A stretch of 34,162 nt of DNA from an uncultured Acidobacteriota bacterium (GCA_902825985.1 CADEDC010000017.1:47573-81734); one strand, 5' to 3'. Positions 8,004-16,284 are shown, counted from the stretch's first letter. The notes: a model not told the origin generated them from the letters alone. Translations and numbers: made by a program.

Positions 8004-8627
8004 ATGTGGAAGCCAGGACACCCGGCGCGCGTCGTCGTGATGGCGCTGGCGATGCAGGCGGCGGCGCTGGCGCGGCCGCTGTCGCCCGGATCAGGGGCGG
8101 AGCCGGCAGGTCAGCCATCCCCGCAACAGCCGGGCTCGACCGTCACCGTGACCGGCTGTGTTCAGCGCCCGCAGTCCGCGGGGTCGCAAGGCGGCACGCC
8201 GCTCGGTACGTCGCCAACGCCGAACGCCGCCGCCGGTCGCGCCAACAGTTCGGTGCCCGATCCGGGATTCATACTCGCGGGCGCGACGGCCGGCGCGACG
8301 GACAGTGAACGCGGCGCTGCGGACCAGCCGGCGCCGGCGTCTACCGGCACGGCAGGCGGGGGTGGCTCGCAGCCGGGCGGACAAGCCCAGATGACGTACG
8401 TGCTGGTCGGCCGCGACGCCGAGCTGTCGTCGCACGTCGGTCATCGCGTGACGGTCAGCGGCGTGGTGGCGCCGCCGGTCGAGCCCAAGGCACCGACGTC
8501 GGCACCGGATCCGGTGCCGGCGCCGACCGCCGCCGCGGACCCCGTGGGCAAGGCGTTCCAGTCCGGCGTGCGGCAACTCCGCGTGACGACCATGCGGATG
8601 GTCGCCGAACGCTGCGAGGGACGCTGA
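8004..8627 (+). CDS. Secreted small protein with predicted OB-like beta domain
   Basis: 207 aa. A short basic start and hydrophobic stretch (ARVVVMALAMQAAALA) suggest a signal peptide. The mature part begins with VTVTGCVQRP, continues FILAGAT, then a low-complexity Pro/Gly/Ala linker, then YVLVGRDAELSSHVGHRVTV and SGVV, and ends QLRVTTMRMVAERC. The pattern of a G-C-V strand, Y-x-L-x-G and H-V-G-H-x-V-x-V-x-G resembles small OB-fold-like exported proteins that are common in Acidobacteriota; no function is known to me. The ATG at 8004 is preferred over 7971 because GGAGG lies 8 nt before it. It is divergent from the kinase gene and its stop is 1 nt from that of the convergent peptidase gene. 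Confidence 0.7.
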   Translation: MWKPGHPARVVVMALAMQAAALARPLSPGSGAEPAGQPSPQQPGSTVTVTGCVQRPQSAGSQGGTPLGTSPTPNAAAGRANSSVPDPGFILAGATAGATDSERGAADQPAPASTGTAGGGGSQPGGQAQMTYVLVGRDAELSSHVGHRVTVSGVVAPPVEPKAPTSAPDPVPAPTAAADPVGKAFQSGVRQLRVTTMRMVAERCEGR

Positions 8628-8628
8628 G

Positions 8629-10461
8629 CTACCAGCCGATCGGCTGTCCCTTCGTCTGCTCCTCGAGCCAGCGCTGGAGCGGCGCGAAGTAGTCGACGAT
8701 CGCGGTGGCGTCCATCGTCCGCGATCCGGTCAGCGCCTCGAGTGCGTCCGGCCAGGGCTTCGACAGCCCGAGGGCAAGCGTCGCATTCAGGCGTTGACCG
8801 GCTTCCGTGCTGTCGTAGACCGAGCAGCGGTGCAGCGGCAGCGTGCAGCCGGCCGACTGGCTGAGCGCACGATGAAACTGGAACTGCAGGATGGCGGCCA
8901 GGAAATAGCGGGTGTACGGCGTGTTGTCGGGCACGTGATACTTGGCCCCCGGATCGAAGAACTGCTCGCCGCGGGCATCGGCCGGCGCCACTCCCTGATA
9001 CCGCAGCCGCAGGTCCCACCACGCCCGGTTGTAGTCGGTGGCCGGCACCGCACCCGAAAACACCTGCCAGCGCCACTGATCGATCAGGAGGCCGAACGGC
9101 AGAAAGGCAATCTTCTCGAGCGCTCGTGCGAGCAGCAGTCCAGTGTCGCTCGACGCATCGGGGGCCCGATCGAGCAGACCGATTCTGACGAGGTATTCCG
9201 GCGTCACCGACAGCGCGACGGTGTCGCCGATCGCCTCGTGGAAGCCGTCGTTGGCGCTGTCGCGGAACAGCACGGGCCGATCCATGTAGGCTCGCTGATA
9301 GTAGTTGTGGCCGAGTTCATGATGGATGGTCGTGAAGTCCTCGGCGGTCGGCTCGATGCACATCTTGATGCGCACGTCGGCCTTCAGATCGACGTCCCAG
9401 GCGCTGGCGTGACACACCACTTCGCGATCGCGCGGCCGGACGAACTGTGACCGCTGCCAGAAGGTGGGCGGCAGCGGTGCGAAGCCGAGCGAACTGTAGA
9501 ACCGCTCACCCATCCTCACCATATCGAGAGCGGAGGTCTGGCGCTGTTTCAGGATGTCGGTCAGGGAGAAGCCGGCCCTGGCGCCTGGCGGTTCGGCGAG
9601 CGGCTGCAGGTTCGACCAGTCCTGCGCCCAGATGTTGCCGAGCAGATGGGCCGGAATCGGTCCGCCCGGCGGCACCGCGTCGCCATAGTGCTGGTGCAGT
9701 TTCATCCGGACGTAGGCGTGCAATTGCAGGTAGAGCGGTCGCACCTGGTCCCAGAGGCGGTCCAGCTCCTTCGTGAACGCGTCCGGCGGCATGTCGTACT
9801 TCGCTCGCCACATGGCGCCGGTGTCGGCGAATCCGAGTTCCCTCGCGCCTTTGTTCGACAGTTCGACGAACCGCGCGTAGTCCTGGCGCATCGGCGGCGA
9901 GATGGTGTGCCAGCCTTCCCACACGCGCTGCAGTTCCGCGGCATCGCGCGAGTTCGCCATGACCCGCGTGACCGCGTCGATGTTCAAGCAGCTGTCCGGC
10001 TTCGCCGGATCGGGACAGTACCTGCCCTTTCCGTACGTCGAGCGCATGCGCGTCACGAGGCGCGTCAGCTCTTCCGCCTCCTTCGGTTCGGACGGTGCCG
10101 CCATCACGAGTGATAGCTTCAGCAGATTCAGCTGGCGGCGTTCGTCGGCCGACACGTCTACCGCGTCGAAGGCCGTGGCCTGCTTTGCGAGCCGCGCCTG
10201 CGCCGAAATCAGCTGCTGTTGCGCGCCGGCGTCCAAGGCCTCGGTGTCGTCGGTGATGTGCGTCTGGGCGACCCATCCGGCCTGGTTGCCGACGATGAAC
10301 AGACGTGTCAGCTCGTCGTCCGCGGCACGTAGGAACGCCCGTGCCTGGTCGGCGGTGACCGCAGAGGTCGCCGAGGGCGGGGCCCCAGCGCGACAGCCAA
10401 CCACCAGAACGCCGATCAGCATGCCGGCGCCGCCCGCGTGCTTCAGGAAATGCCCTGTCAT
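8629..10461 (-). CDS. M2 family metallopeptidase (ACE-like), lipoprotein
   Basis: 610 aa. The N-terminus MTGHFLKHAGGAGMLIGVL ends in a VVGC lipobox, so the protein is probably anchored on the outer face of a membrane. The catalytic domain is peptidase family M2: zinc motif HELGH (His381, Glu382, His385) and the third ligand Glu409 in DGFHEAIGD, at the spacing seen in angiotensin-converting enzyme. M2 enzymes remove dipeptides from peptide C-termini, so a nutritional role on extracellular peptides is likely. Length and motif order are normal for bacterial M2 proteins. The ATG at 10461 was chosen because it gives the lipoprotein signal directly; the 37-residue extension has no signal character. 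The Shine-Dalgarno site is weak (GAGAAG). Confidence 0.93.
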   Translation of the reverse strand: MTGHFLKHAGGAGMLIGVLVVGCRAGAPPSATSAVTADQARAFLRAADDELTRLFIVGNQAGWVAQTHITDDTEALDAGAQQQLISAQARLAKQATAFDAVDVSADERRQLNLLKLSLVMAAPSEPKEAEELTRLVTRMRSTYGKGRYCPDPAKPDSCLNIDAVTRVMANSRDAAELQRVWEGWHTISPPMRQDYARFVELSNKGARELGFADTGAMWRAKYDMPPDAFTKELDRLWDQVRPLYLQLHAYVRMKLHQHYGDAVPPGGPIPAHLLGNIWAQDWSNLQPLAEPPGARAGFSLTDILKQRQTSALDMVRMGERFYSSLGFAPLPPTFWQRSQFVRPRDREVVCHASAWDVDLKADVRIKMCIEPTAEDFTTIHHELGHNYYQRAYMDRPVLFRDSANDGFHEAIGDTVALSVTPEYLVRIGLLDRAPDASSDTGLLLARALEKIAFLPFGLLIDQWRWQVFSGAVPATDYNRAWWDLRLRYQGVAPADARGEQFFDPGAKYHVPDNTPYTRYFLAAILQFQFHRALSQSAGCTLPLHRCSVYDSTEAGQRLNATLALGLSKPWPDALEALTGSRTMDATAIVDYFAPLQRWLEEQTKGQPIGW

Positions 10462-10635
10462 GGTGCTTCTCACGAATGGAGGAGATATCGTGTCGACGTT
10501 ACCAGATTTCCCGTTCGACCGATTTCCCAATGTACCAGCCACTTGCAAGGCTGTGCTTGTAAGTACCGCCACCGATCGCTAATCTAGCGGCCTCCCCCTC
10601 GTCCGAGATCGTGATCGCTTCCCTCGGGGTCGTCA

Positions 10636-10800
10636 ATGCCGAACACTACGCTTGCGATCATCGCCGGTCTGGCGTTTGCCGTCCTGGCAGCGTTCGTCGC
10701 CTGGCGGAGCAGCCGCAAGTCCGACACGATGTCGTATCTCAAGGGCGCCACGGTCAGCCGGCAGTGGCTCATGGAACACCAGGGCGAAGACCGTTCATGA
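10636..10800 (+). CDS. 54-aa single-pass membrane peptide
   Basis: A short gene: MPNTTLAIIAGLAFAVLAAF is a membrane segment, followed by WRSSRKSD and a polar tail ending SRQWLMEHQGEDRS. Its stop codon overlaps the start of the next gene (ATGA at 10797-10800), which is strong evidence that it is translated and coupled to the RodZ-like protein. The basic WRSSRK after the hydrophobic stretch predicts N-out, C-in. The tail resembles that of the 47-aa protein at 23992-24135 (SDQWMAEQR). I know of no function for it. Confidence 0.65.
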   Translation: MPNTTLAIIAGLAFAVLAAFVAWRSSRKSDTMSYLKGATVSRQWLMEHQGEDRS

Positions 10801-11633
10801 TGAACGACAGCTTCGGCGCCCGGCTTCGCCGAGAGCGCGAACGTCAACACATCACGCTCGCCCAGATCGCCGACACCACCAAGATCAAGGCGTCGCTGTT
10901 CGATGGTCTCGAGCGGGGCGATGTGTCGCGCTGGCCGGCGGGCATCTTCCGGCGATCGTTCGTGCGCGCCTACGCGAAGGCGATCGGTCTGGATCCCGAG
11001 CAGACGTGTCGCGAGTTCGTCGAGTGCTTCCCCGAAGCCGGGGACACGGCGCCGCGTCCGGCAGGGACCCCAACCGCCGGTCCGGCCACCGCACGCCGCT
11101 CGCCGGCGCTCGCCTGGGCGGATGCCGCCCCCCGCGACGACAGCGACGACGAGCCCGGCGACGGCGATCGCGGAGGCCGCGATGACGAGGACGACGCCAC
11201 GCGGCTCCGGCTGACGCTCGCCGAACAGGGTGTACCGATCGCCGCCACCGCTCCGCCGGGGCCGGACGGCGGCACTCCCGCCGTCCTCGAGTCGACGTGG
11301 CGCTGGCGGGCCGTCGCACTCGACCTCGGCACGGTGCTGATCGTCTCCGTCACCGCGTTTGTCATCCTCGATGAGTTCTGGATGCCGCTGGCCGTGTCGA
11401 GCCTCGTCTATTACTTTGGTTCGACGCTGCTGCTCGGCGCCACGCCCGGTGTGCTGTTCTTCACGAACGCCGCACGCGCCCATGAGCCGGCGCCGTCAGC
11501 GGAGCCACCGGTCACGTCGCTGGACCGCGCCCTCGAGATGCGGGACGTCCTGCTGGCCGACGCGCGCCCACGACCGATGCCGCCGCCCCATCGCCAGCCG
11601 GTCGATATCGACTCGCGACGCGTCAGGGCCTGA
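10797..11633 (+). CDS. RodZ-like HTH protein with RDD-like membrane segments
   Basis: 278 aa. Residues 5-75 form a Cro/RodZ-type helix-turn-helix: FGARLRRERERQHITLAQIA, then TKIKASLFDGLERGD and WPAGIFRRSFVRAYAKAIGLD, the usual RodZ N-terminal pattern. An acidic, disordered linker (DDSDDEPGDGDRG) follows. Two membrane segments lie at about 172-192 and 199-223 (RAVALDLGTVLIVSVTAFVIL and SLVYYFGSTLLLGATPGVLFF). Their order and the leading RAVALD look like an RDD-family core rather than the single RodZ helix. The tail is Pro/Arg-rich. The gene starts at an ATGATG overlapping the stop of the 54-aa gene, with no better ribosome site. A membrane-tethered regulator or cell-shape protein is possible; neither is proved. 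Confidence 0.75.
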   Translation: MMNDSFGARLRRERERQHITLAQIADTTKIKASLFDGLERGDVSRWPAGIFRRSFVRAYAKAIGLDPEQTCREFVECFPEAGDTAPRPAGTPTAGPATARRSPALAWADAAPRDDSDDEPGDGDRGGRDDEDDATRLRLTLAEQGVPIAATAPPGPDGGTPAVLESTWRWRAVALDLGTVLIVSVTAFVILDEFWMPLAVSSLVYYFGSTLLLGATPGVLFFTNAARAHEPAPSAEPPVTSLDRALEMRDVLLADARPRPMPPPHRQPVDIDSRRVRA

Positions 11634-11714
11634 AGGCGGTCGGGCGCACGGCTTGAATTCCATGGCCGGCTCAACGATGATCGTGCGGTCGAACCCGACA
11701 TCGCAGCCGACCCC

Positions 11715-13160
11715 ATGCCCAACGACACCTTTCCGTCGCCCGACACCACGCCCGCGTTCCTCGCCGCCCTGGTGGAATACACCGACGACGGCGTCGTCAG
11801 CACCGATCTGAGCGGCAAGGTCCGAACCTGGAACGCCGGCGCCGAGCGGATCTTCGGCTACACGTCCAAGGAGATGGTCGGGCGCACGCTCTCGATCCTG
11901 ATGCCGGGTGGCACCGGCGCGTTCACGCCGGTCCTCGACCGGTTGCGGGCCGGGGAACAGCTCGACCGCATCGAAGCGGTGAGGATTGCCAAGGACGGCC
12001 GACTCGTCCACGTGTCGCTGATGGGGACGGCAGTCCGCGACGGCAATGGGCAGGTCGTCGGTGCGTTGGCCGTCATCCGCGACATCAGCGCGCAGAAGCG
12101 TTCGGATCTACAGCGCGAGGCCACCGAGGCGCGCTGGCGCGCCATCATCGACTCCGCCGTCGATGCCATCGTCGTCATCGATGTCCGCGGACGGATCGAG
12201 GCATTCAACCGGTCGGCCGAGCGGATGTTCGGATACACCGAGGAGGAGATGATCGGCCGAACGGTGAACACGCTGATGCCGTCCCCCTATCGCGAAGAGC
12301 ACGACGGCTATCTGATGCGCTACCTGCACACCGGCGAGCAACGGATCATCGGCATCGGCCGGGAGGTGACCGGCCTCCGCAAGGACGGCTCGACCTTGCC
12401 GGTGCATCTGTCGGTCGGTGAGTGGCAGGTCGGCGGCGAACGGCACTTCACCGGAATCCTGCACGACCTGACGCCGCGCATGCAGCTGGAAGAGCGGCTG
12501 CGCGAGCAGACCGCCCTGGCCCGCCTCGGCGAGATGGCGGCCGTGATCGCGCACGAGATCAAGAACCCGCTCGCCGCGGTGCGCGGTGCCATCCAGGTGA
12601 TCGGCGGCCGTCTGCCGGCAGGCAGCAAGGACGCGCCGGTCGTCAAGGAGATCGTCGCGCGCCTGGATGCGCTCAACGATCTCATCAAGGACCTGCTGCT
12701 GTTCGCCCGTACACCCCAGCCGCGCGTCGGATCGGTTGCCGTCCTCGCGCTGATCCAGATGACGCTCGAGCTGCTCTCGAAGGACCCGTCGTTTGCCGGC
12801 GTCCGGACCCTGGTCGCCGGCGACGCGCCGCTGATCAAGGGTGACGCAGAACTGCTGAAGATCGTCCTTCAAAATCTCTTCATCAACGCCGCCCAGGCGA
12901 TGCAGGGGCACGGTGAGATACGGGTGACCATCGTGCCCGGCGACACCATCCACGAGGTGCACGTCATCGACACCGGTCCTGGCATTCCATCGGACGTGCG
13001 GGAGAAGCTCTTCCGGCCGTTCTTCACGACGAAGTCACGTGGAACCGGGCTGGGGCTGTCCATCGCGCGGCGGCTGCTCGAGGCGCACGGCGGGTCGATT
13101 GCGGTGGCCTCGCCGGAGGGCGGCGGCACGCACGTGACGGTGACGCTGCCGGCGCTCTAG
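11715..13160 (+). CDS. PAS-PAS sensor histidine kinase, NtrB/FixL-like
   Basis: 481 aa, no membrane segments. Two PAS domains (about 15-130 and 140-260) each carry the WNAGAERIFGYT or FNRSAERMFGYTEEEMIG signature. HisKA follows with phospho-acceptor His280 in VIAHEIKNPLAAV, which is the NtrB-class form. HATPase_c shows NLFINAAQAM, DTGPGIP, FRPFFTTKSRGTGLGL. The gene runs head-on into the NtrC-like regulator and overlaps it by 4 nt at the stops, so the two are probably cognate partners, although they are not in one transcript. No Shine-Dalgarno sequence is visible before the ATG at 11715. The PAS pair could bind haem, flavin or a small molecule; no haem-binding residue can be assigned with confidence. 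Confidence 0.92.
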   Translation: MPNDTFPSPDTTPAFLAALVEYTDDGVVSTDLSGKVRTWNAGAERIFGYTSKEMVGRTLSILMPGGTGAFTPVLDRLRAGEQLDRIEAVRIAKDGRLVHVSLMGTAVRDGNGQVVGALAVIRDISAQKRSDLQREATEARWRAIIDSAVDAIVVIDVRGRIEAFNRSAERMFGYTEEEMIGRTVNTLMPSPYREEHDGYLMRYLHTGEQRIIGIGREVTGLRKDGSTLPVHLSVGEWQVGGERHFTGILHDLTPRMQLEERLREQTALARLGEMAAVIAHEIKNPLAAVRGAIQVIGGRLPAGSKDAPVVKEIVARLDALNDLIKDLLLFARTPQPRVGSVAVLALIQMTLELLSKDPSFAGVRTLVAGDAPLIKGDAELLKIVLQNLFINAAQAMQGHGEIRVTIVPGDTIHEVHVIDTGPGIPSDVREKLFRPFFTTKSRGTGLGLSIARRLLEAHGGSIAVASPEGGGTHVTVTLPAL

Positions 13161-14521
13161 ACCGGCTTCTCGAGCTTGAACTTCTCGATCCGGTAGCGGA
13201 TCTGGTCGCGATTCAGGCCCAGCAGCGTCGCGGCACGCGTCTGATTCCACGTGCTGCGCTCCAGCGCCTGCACGACCAGCGACCGTTCGAGCTGCTCGAG
13301 GTCGATGCCATTCGCCGGCAGCTCGACCCGCTCGCTGAGACGGGCGCCAGCCGAGACCGTCATCGGAAACTGATCGGCGGTCAATTCGTCGCCTTCGACG
13401 AGCAGCATCGCCCGTTCGACGGCATTGCGCAGCTCGCGAATGTTGCCCGGCCACCCGTACGTGCGCAACCGGTTCATCGCGTCGGGGGCCACCCGCTGAA
13501 TCTTCTTCCGAAACTCCCGGTTGTAGGTGTCGACGTAGTAGTTCACCAGGAGGGGAATGTCCTCGGGCCGCTGCCGCAGCGGCGGCAACAGGATCGGCAG
13601 CACGTTCAGCCGGTAGAACAGATCCTCGCGGAACCGGCCGGTCCGTACTTCATCCTGCAGATTCCGATTCGTCGCGGCGATCACCCGCACGTCGACGCGC
13701 AGGTCGACCGAGCCCCCCACCCGCTTGAACTGCTTTTCCTCGAGGAAACGCAGCAGCTTGGACTGGAGGGAGGGCATCATTTCGCCAATCTCGTCCAGGA
13801 ACACCGTGCCGCCGTCGGCCGACTCGAGCAGCCCGCGCTTCTGCCGGTCCGCGCCCGTGAACGACCCGCGCTCGTGGCCGAAGAGCTCGCTTTCGAGCAG
13901 GGCCTCCGGCAGGGCCGAACAGGTGATGTTCATGAACGGGTGACCGGAGCGGTCGCTCGCGTAGTGAATGACCTTGGCGGCGAGGTCCTTGCCGGTGCCG
14001 CTCTCACCAGTCAGCAACACGGTGGACGCCGGGCTGGTCGCAATCTTCTGGAGCAGCGCGCGTACGCCGACGACGGTGGCACTCTGCCCGACGATGCGGT
14101 CGAGACTGTATGGTTTGGCCTGAGTGGCGCGCAGCGCCCGCACTTCCCGGCGCAGGCGTGTCGTCTCGAGTGCCTTCTCGACGAGCAACGCGATTTCTTC
14201 CACGTCGAACGGCTTGTTCGCGTAGTGATAGGCGCCGTGTTTCATCGCCTCGACGGCGTTGTCGACGCTGGAATGCGCGGTGAGCATGATCACCAGCGTG
14301 TCGGGGTAGTGCTCCTTGATGTGCTTGAGGACCGACAGCCCGTCCGAGTCCGGCAGCCGGTAATCCAGCAGAACGAGGTCCACCCCTTCCCGGCAGCGGG
14401 TCATGGCCTGGGCCGCGGTCTCGGCTTCGAGGATGCGGTATCCCTCGTCGGCCAGGCGGCTGGTCAGCGACCAGCGAATCAGCTGCTCGTCGTCGACGAC
14501 GAGGATGGTTGGGGTCTGCAT
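13157..14521 (-). CDS. NtrC-family sigma-54-dependent response regulator
   Basis: 454 aa with the full three-domain layout. The receiver has Asp10/Asp11, phospho-acceptor Asp53 in LLDYRLPDSDG and Lys103 in ANKPF. The AAA+ sigma-54 domain has Walker A GESGTGKD (172-179), the sigma-54 contact loop GSFTGA (219-224, with Ser for the usual Ala), Walker B with Asp243 in TVFLDEIGE and the arginine-finger region FREDLFYRLNVLPILLPPLRQR. The C-terminal Fis-type HTH is about 420-454 (ATLLGLNRDQIRYRIEKF). It should activate sigma-54 promoters after phosphorylation, most likely by the overlapping kinase. A sigma-54 promoter match lies close by, in front of uspA. The GSFTGA variant occurs in some working activators. 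Confidence 0.95.
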   Translation of the reverse strand: MQTPTILVVDDEQLIRWSLTSRLADEGYRILEAETAAQAMTRCREGVDLVLLDYRLPDSDGLSVLKHIKEHYPDTLVIMLTAHSSVDNAVEAMKHGAYHYANKPFDVEEIALLVEKALETTRLRREVRALRATQAKPYSLDRIVGQSATVVGVRALLQKIATSPASTVLLTGESGTGKDLAAKVIHYASDRSGHPFMNITCSALPEALLESELFGHERGSFTGADRQKRGLLESADGGTVFLDEIGEMMPSLQSKLLRFLEEKQFKRVGGSVDLRVDVRVIAATNRNLQDEVRTGRFREDLFYRLNVLPILLPPLRQRPEDIPLLVNYYVDTYNREFRKKIQRVAPDAMNRLRTYGWPGNIRELRNAVERAMLLVEGDELTADQFPMTVSAGARLSERVELPANGIDLEQLERSLVVQALERSTWNQTRAATLLGLNRDQIRYRIEKFKLEKPV

Positions 14522-14533
14522 GCGCGCCAGCCT

Positions 14534-14539
14534 AGTATA
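14534..14539 (-). promoter_or_regulatory. -10-like hexamer TATACT before the NtrC-like gene
   Basis: TATACT on the minus strand lies 12 nt upstream of the ATG at 14521, and the intervening bases contain no Shine-Dalgarno sequence. Transcription from it would give a leader of about 5 nt. No -35 box is recognisable. Confidence 0.4.
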
Positions 14540-14581
14540 CGTTGGGCCGGCACGGCGCCGCGCGGCGCGCGGGTGCGCTCG

Positions 14582-15037
14582 CTACGACGCACGCTGGACG
14601 AGCGAGGCGAGGTCGGCAATCTCGAAGGGCTTGCTCACGACCCGGTAGGCACCGAGATCCAGGGCACCCTGCATCACTTCCGGCGTGCCGAAGGCCGTCA
14701 TCATGATGATCCGCGATTGCGGAGCCAGGTGGCGGAGGCGCGACAACAGGGACAGGTCATTCGAATCCGGCAACCGGAAATCGAGCAGCACGACGTCAAA
14801 GGGACGGACGGTGGTGGTCATCGCCTGGACGGCTGCGCTGCCATCACCGGCCTCCACGATTTCGTGTCCGGAGTCGGACAGAGTCTCGGACAGCGACCAC
14901 CGGATCAAGGGCTCGTCGTCCACCACGAGGATCGAGAGCGCCGGGGATTTTTTCCCCGTCCGGGGAAATTCCCCCACCACCGACGGCTGGTTTCCGGCGT
15001 GGGATGCGTGCTCTTCGGCGCGAAAGTGGTTGCTCAT
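14582..15037 (-). CDS. Stand-alone response regulator receiver
   Basis: 151 aa. A 35-residue, probably disordered N-terminal extension precedes one complete receiver domain: acidic pair Asp40/Asp41 in LVVDDEP, phospho-acceptor Asp86 in LLDFRLPDSN, Thr114 in MMTAFG and Lys136 in VSKPF. There is no output domain. The receiver is close in sequence to that of the neighbouring NtrC-like protein (both have DEPLIRWSL or DEQLIRWSL and LLD[FY]RLPDS), which points to duplication of that gene's first part or to competition for the same kinase. It is transcribed in the same direction, 60 nt upstream of the NtrC-like gene. The start at 15037 has only a weak GGCGG upstream, and a shorter start cannot be excluded. 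Confidence 0.85.
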   Translation of the reverse strand: MSNHFRAEEHASHAGNQPSVVGEFPRTGKKSPALSILVVDDEPLIRWSLSETLSDSGHEIVEAGDGSAAVQAMTTTVRPFDVVLLDFRLPDSNDLSLLSRLRHLAPQSRIIMMTAFGTPEVMQGALDLGAYRVVSKPFEIADLASLVQRAS

Positions 15038-15224
15038 GTGACCGCCGCGGGTCGTGCTTCAAGAAGCGCACCAACCGCCAGCGGGGGAACCGCCGCCGAC
15101 CCGGTTGCGGGCGGCCGACGGCGGGTATCCGGCGGCACCGGCCCGCCGCTTCCAGAAAATCGGCGCAGGCCGTCGTCGTCGCGCTGAAATCGCAGGCTAT
15201 TCATCCGGTTCGTCCGTGGCCGAC

Positions 15225-15240
15225 TGGCACGTCCTTCGCT
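15225..15240 (+). promoter_or_regulatory. Sigma-54 (RpoN) promoter in front of uspA
   Basis: TGGCAC-GTCCT-TCGCT matches the -24/-12 consensus TGGCAC-N5-TTGCW with one mismatch, and has the essential GG (15226-15227) and GC (15238-15239) separated by exactly 10 nt. The predicted transcription start is near 15251, about 47 nt before the uspA ATG. A sigma-54 activator is encoded under 1 kb away. Confidence 0.6.
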
Positions 15241-15297
15241 CGCGTGTCTGGTGCACGTCCCGTCGGCCGGTGCGGGACGCGCAGACAGCGAGGTTCT

Positions 15298-15792
15298 ATG
15301 ATCGCCCTCAAGCACGTGCTCGTCGCGACCGACTTCAGCGACGCGTCCGACGCGGCCCTGGAATACGGCCGGCAGTTCGCCCGGATGTTCGGTGCCACCC
15401 TGCACGTCATCCATGTGGTGGAGAACGTGATGGCGCGGTTTGCCGCCGATGCGTATCCCGTGCTGTTGCCCGACCTCCAACGCGAGGTCGAGGAAGCGGG
15501 CGAGAAGCGGCTCCTGTCACAGCTGACGCCCGAGGACTCCGTTCAGCTACACGCCGTGCCGGTGGTGCGCACGTCCACCTCGCCCGCCGCCACCATCGTC
15601 GACTATGCCCGGGAGGCCGATGTCGACCTCGTCATCATGGGGACGCACGGCCGCGGTGCCGTCGCGAAGCTGCTGATGGGCAGCGTCGCCGAACGCGTGG
15701 TTCGCACCGCCACGTGTCCCGTGCTGACCGTTCGGCACCCCGAACACGACTTCATCGTGCCCGACGCTCTGGTCAGTACCGCCAGGGCGTAG
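15298..15792 (+). CDS. Universal stress protein, UspA family
   Basis: 164 aa, one Usp domain. The N-terminal strand HVLVATDFSDASDAAL carries the conserved Asp. The C-terminal ATP-binding signature G-x2-G-x9-G-S is intact from about residue 115 (GTHGRGAVAKLLMGSVAERV), followed by CPVLTVR, so it belongs to the ATP-binding group of Usp proteins. It is cytoplasmic and likely helps survival under stress or energy limitation. The ATG at 15298 has GAGG 5 nt upstream; longer frames read through non-conserved sequence. It stands behind a sigma-54 promoter match and is followed after 24 nt by a small exported protein, probably in the same operon. Confidence 0.93.
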   Translation: MIALKHVLVATDFSDASDAALEYGRQFARMFGATLHVIHVVENVMARFAADAYPVLLPDLQREVEEAGEKRLLSQLTPEDSVQLHAVPVVRTSTSPAATIVDYAREADVDLVIMGTHGRGAVAKLLMGSVAERVVRTATCPVLTVRHPEHDFIVPDALVSTARA

Positions 15793-15816
15793 CCGCTCTC
15801 TCTGGAGGACGCTGTC

Positions 15817-16284
15817 ATGACACTCAGCCCAGTGTTCGTCGTCACCACCCTGCTGCTGTTCGGCCCTGGGCTCGGTTCGGCGCTCGGTGCTTCCGAACCG
15901 GGACAGACCGGTCAGACACCGGTCAGTGAACCGGCGCACGATGCCGCTGCCCACGCGCAGTCGGCTCCTGCGAAGGAGCACGATCACGCCGCCATGCTGG
16001 CGGCCCAGGCCGCTGCGAAGCCGAGCGAGGCGGCGGCACCGAGCGAAATCGACGTGCTCGTGAAGAGGATGCAGGCCGCCCGCGGGCAGGCCAAGATCGC
16101 GCTCATGGCCGACCTCATCACGAAGCTGGCTGCCGAACGCGGCGTTGCGGCCACCGGCCAGGCCGCAGCGGCGGCCGGTGCAGGGGCGGGCGCGGGCATG
16201 TCGGGTCATGGCGCGAGCGGCGGCGGTCACACGATGTCGTGTCCGATGTGTGCGGCGCACATGAAGACCGACGGACAGAAATAG
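15817..16284 (+). CDS. Small exported protein with His-rich part and CPMCxxHMK tail
   Basis: 155 aa. The signal peptide is clear (SPVFVVTTLLLFGPGLGSALGA). The mature protein has His-containing stretches (EPAHDAAAHAQ, KEHDHAAM), an amphipathic helix with ADLITKLAAERG, an Ala/Gly-rich segment, then MSGHGASGGGHTM and a C-terminal SCPMCAAHMK. Two Cys in a CxxC pair beside several His and Met residues suggest metal binding (copper or zinc) in the periplasm; that is inference from composition. The ribosome site GGAGG is 8 nt before the ATG. It follows uspA at 24 nt and would share its sigma-54 promoter. I do not recognise a named family. Confidence 0.7.
   Translation: MTLSPVFVVTTLLLFGPGLGSALGASEPGQTGQTPVSEPAHDAAAHAQSAPAKEHDHAAMLAAQAAAKPSEAAAPSEIDVLVKRMQAARGQAKIALMADLITKLAAERGVAATGQAAAAAGAGAGAGMSGHGASGGGHTMSCPMCAAHMKTDGQK

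Noticed and set aside
15038..15075. Sigma-54-like sequence TTGGTGCGCTTCTTGAA on the minus strand before the stand-alone receiver
   Set aside because: The essential GC at -12 is GA and the -24 box has two mismatches.
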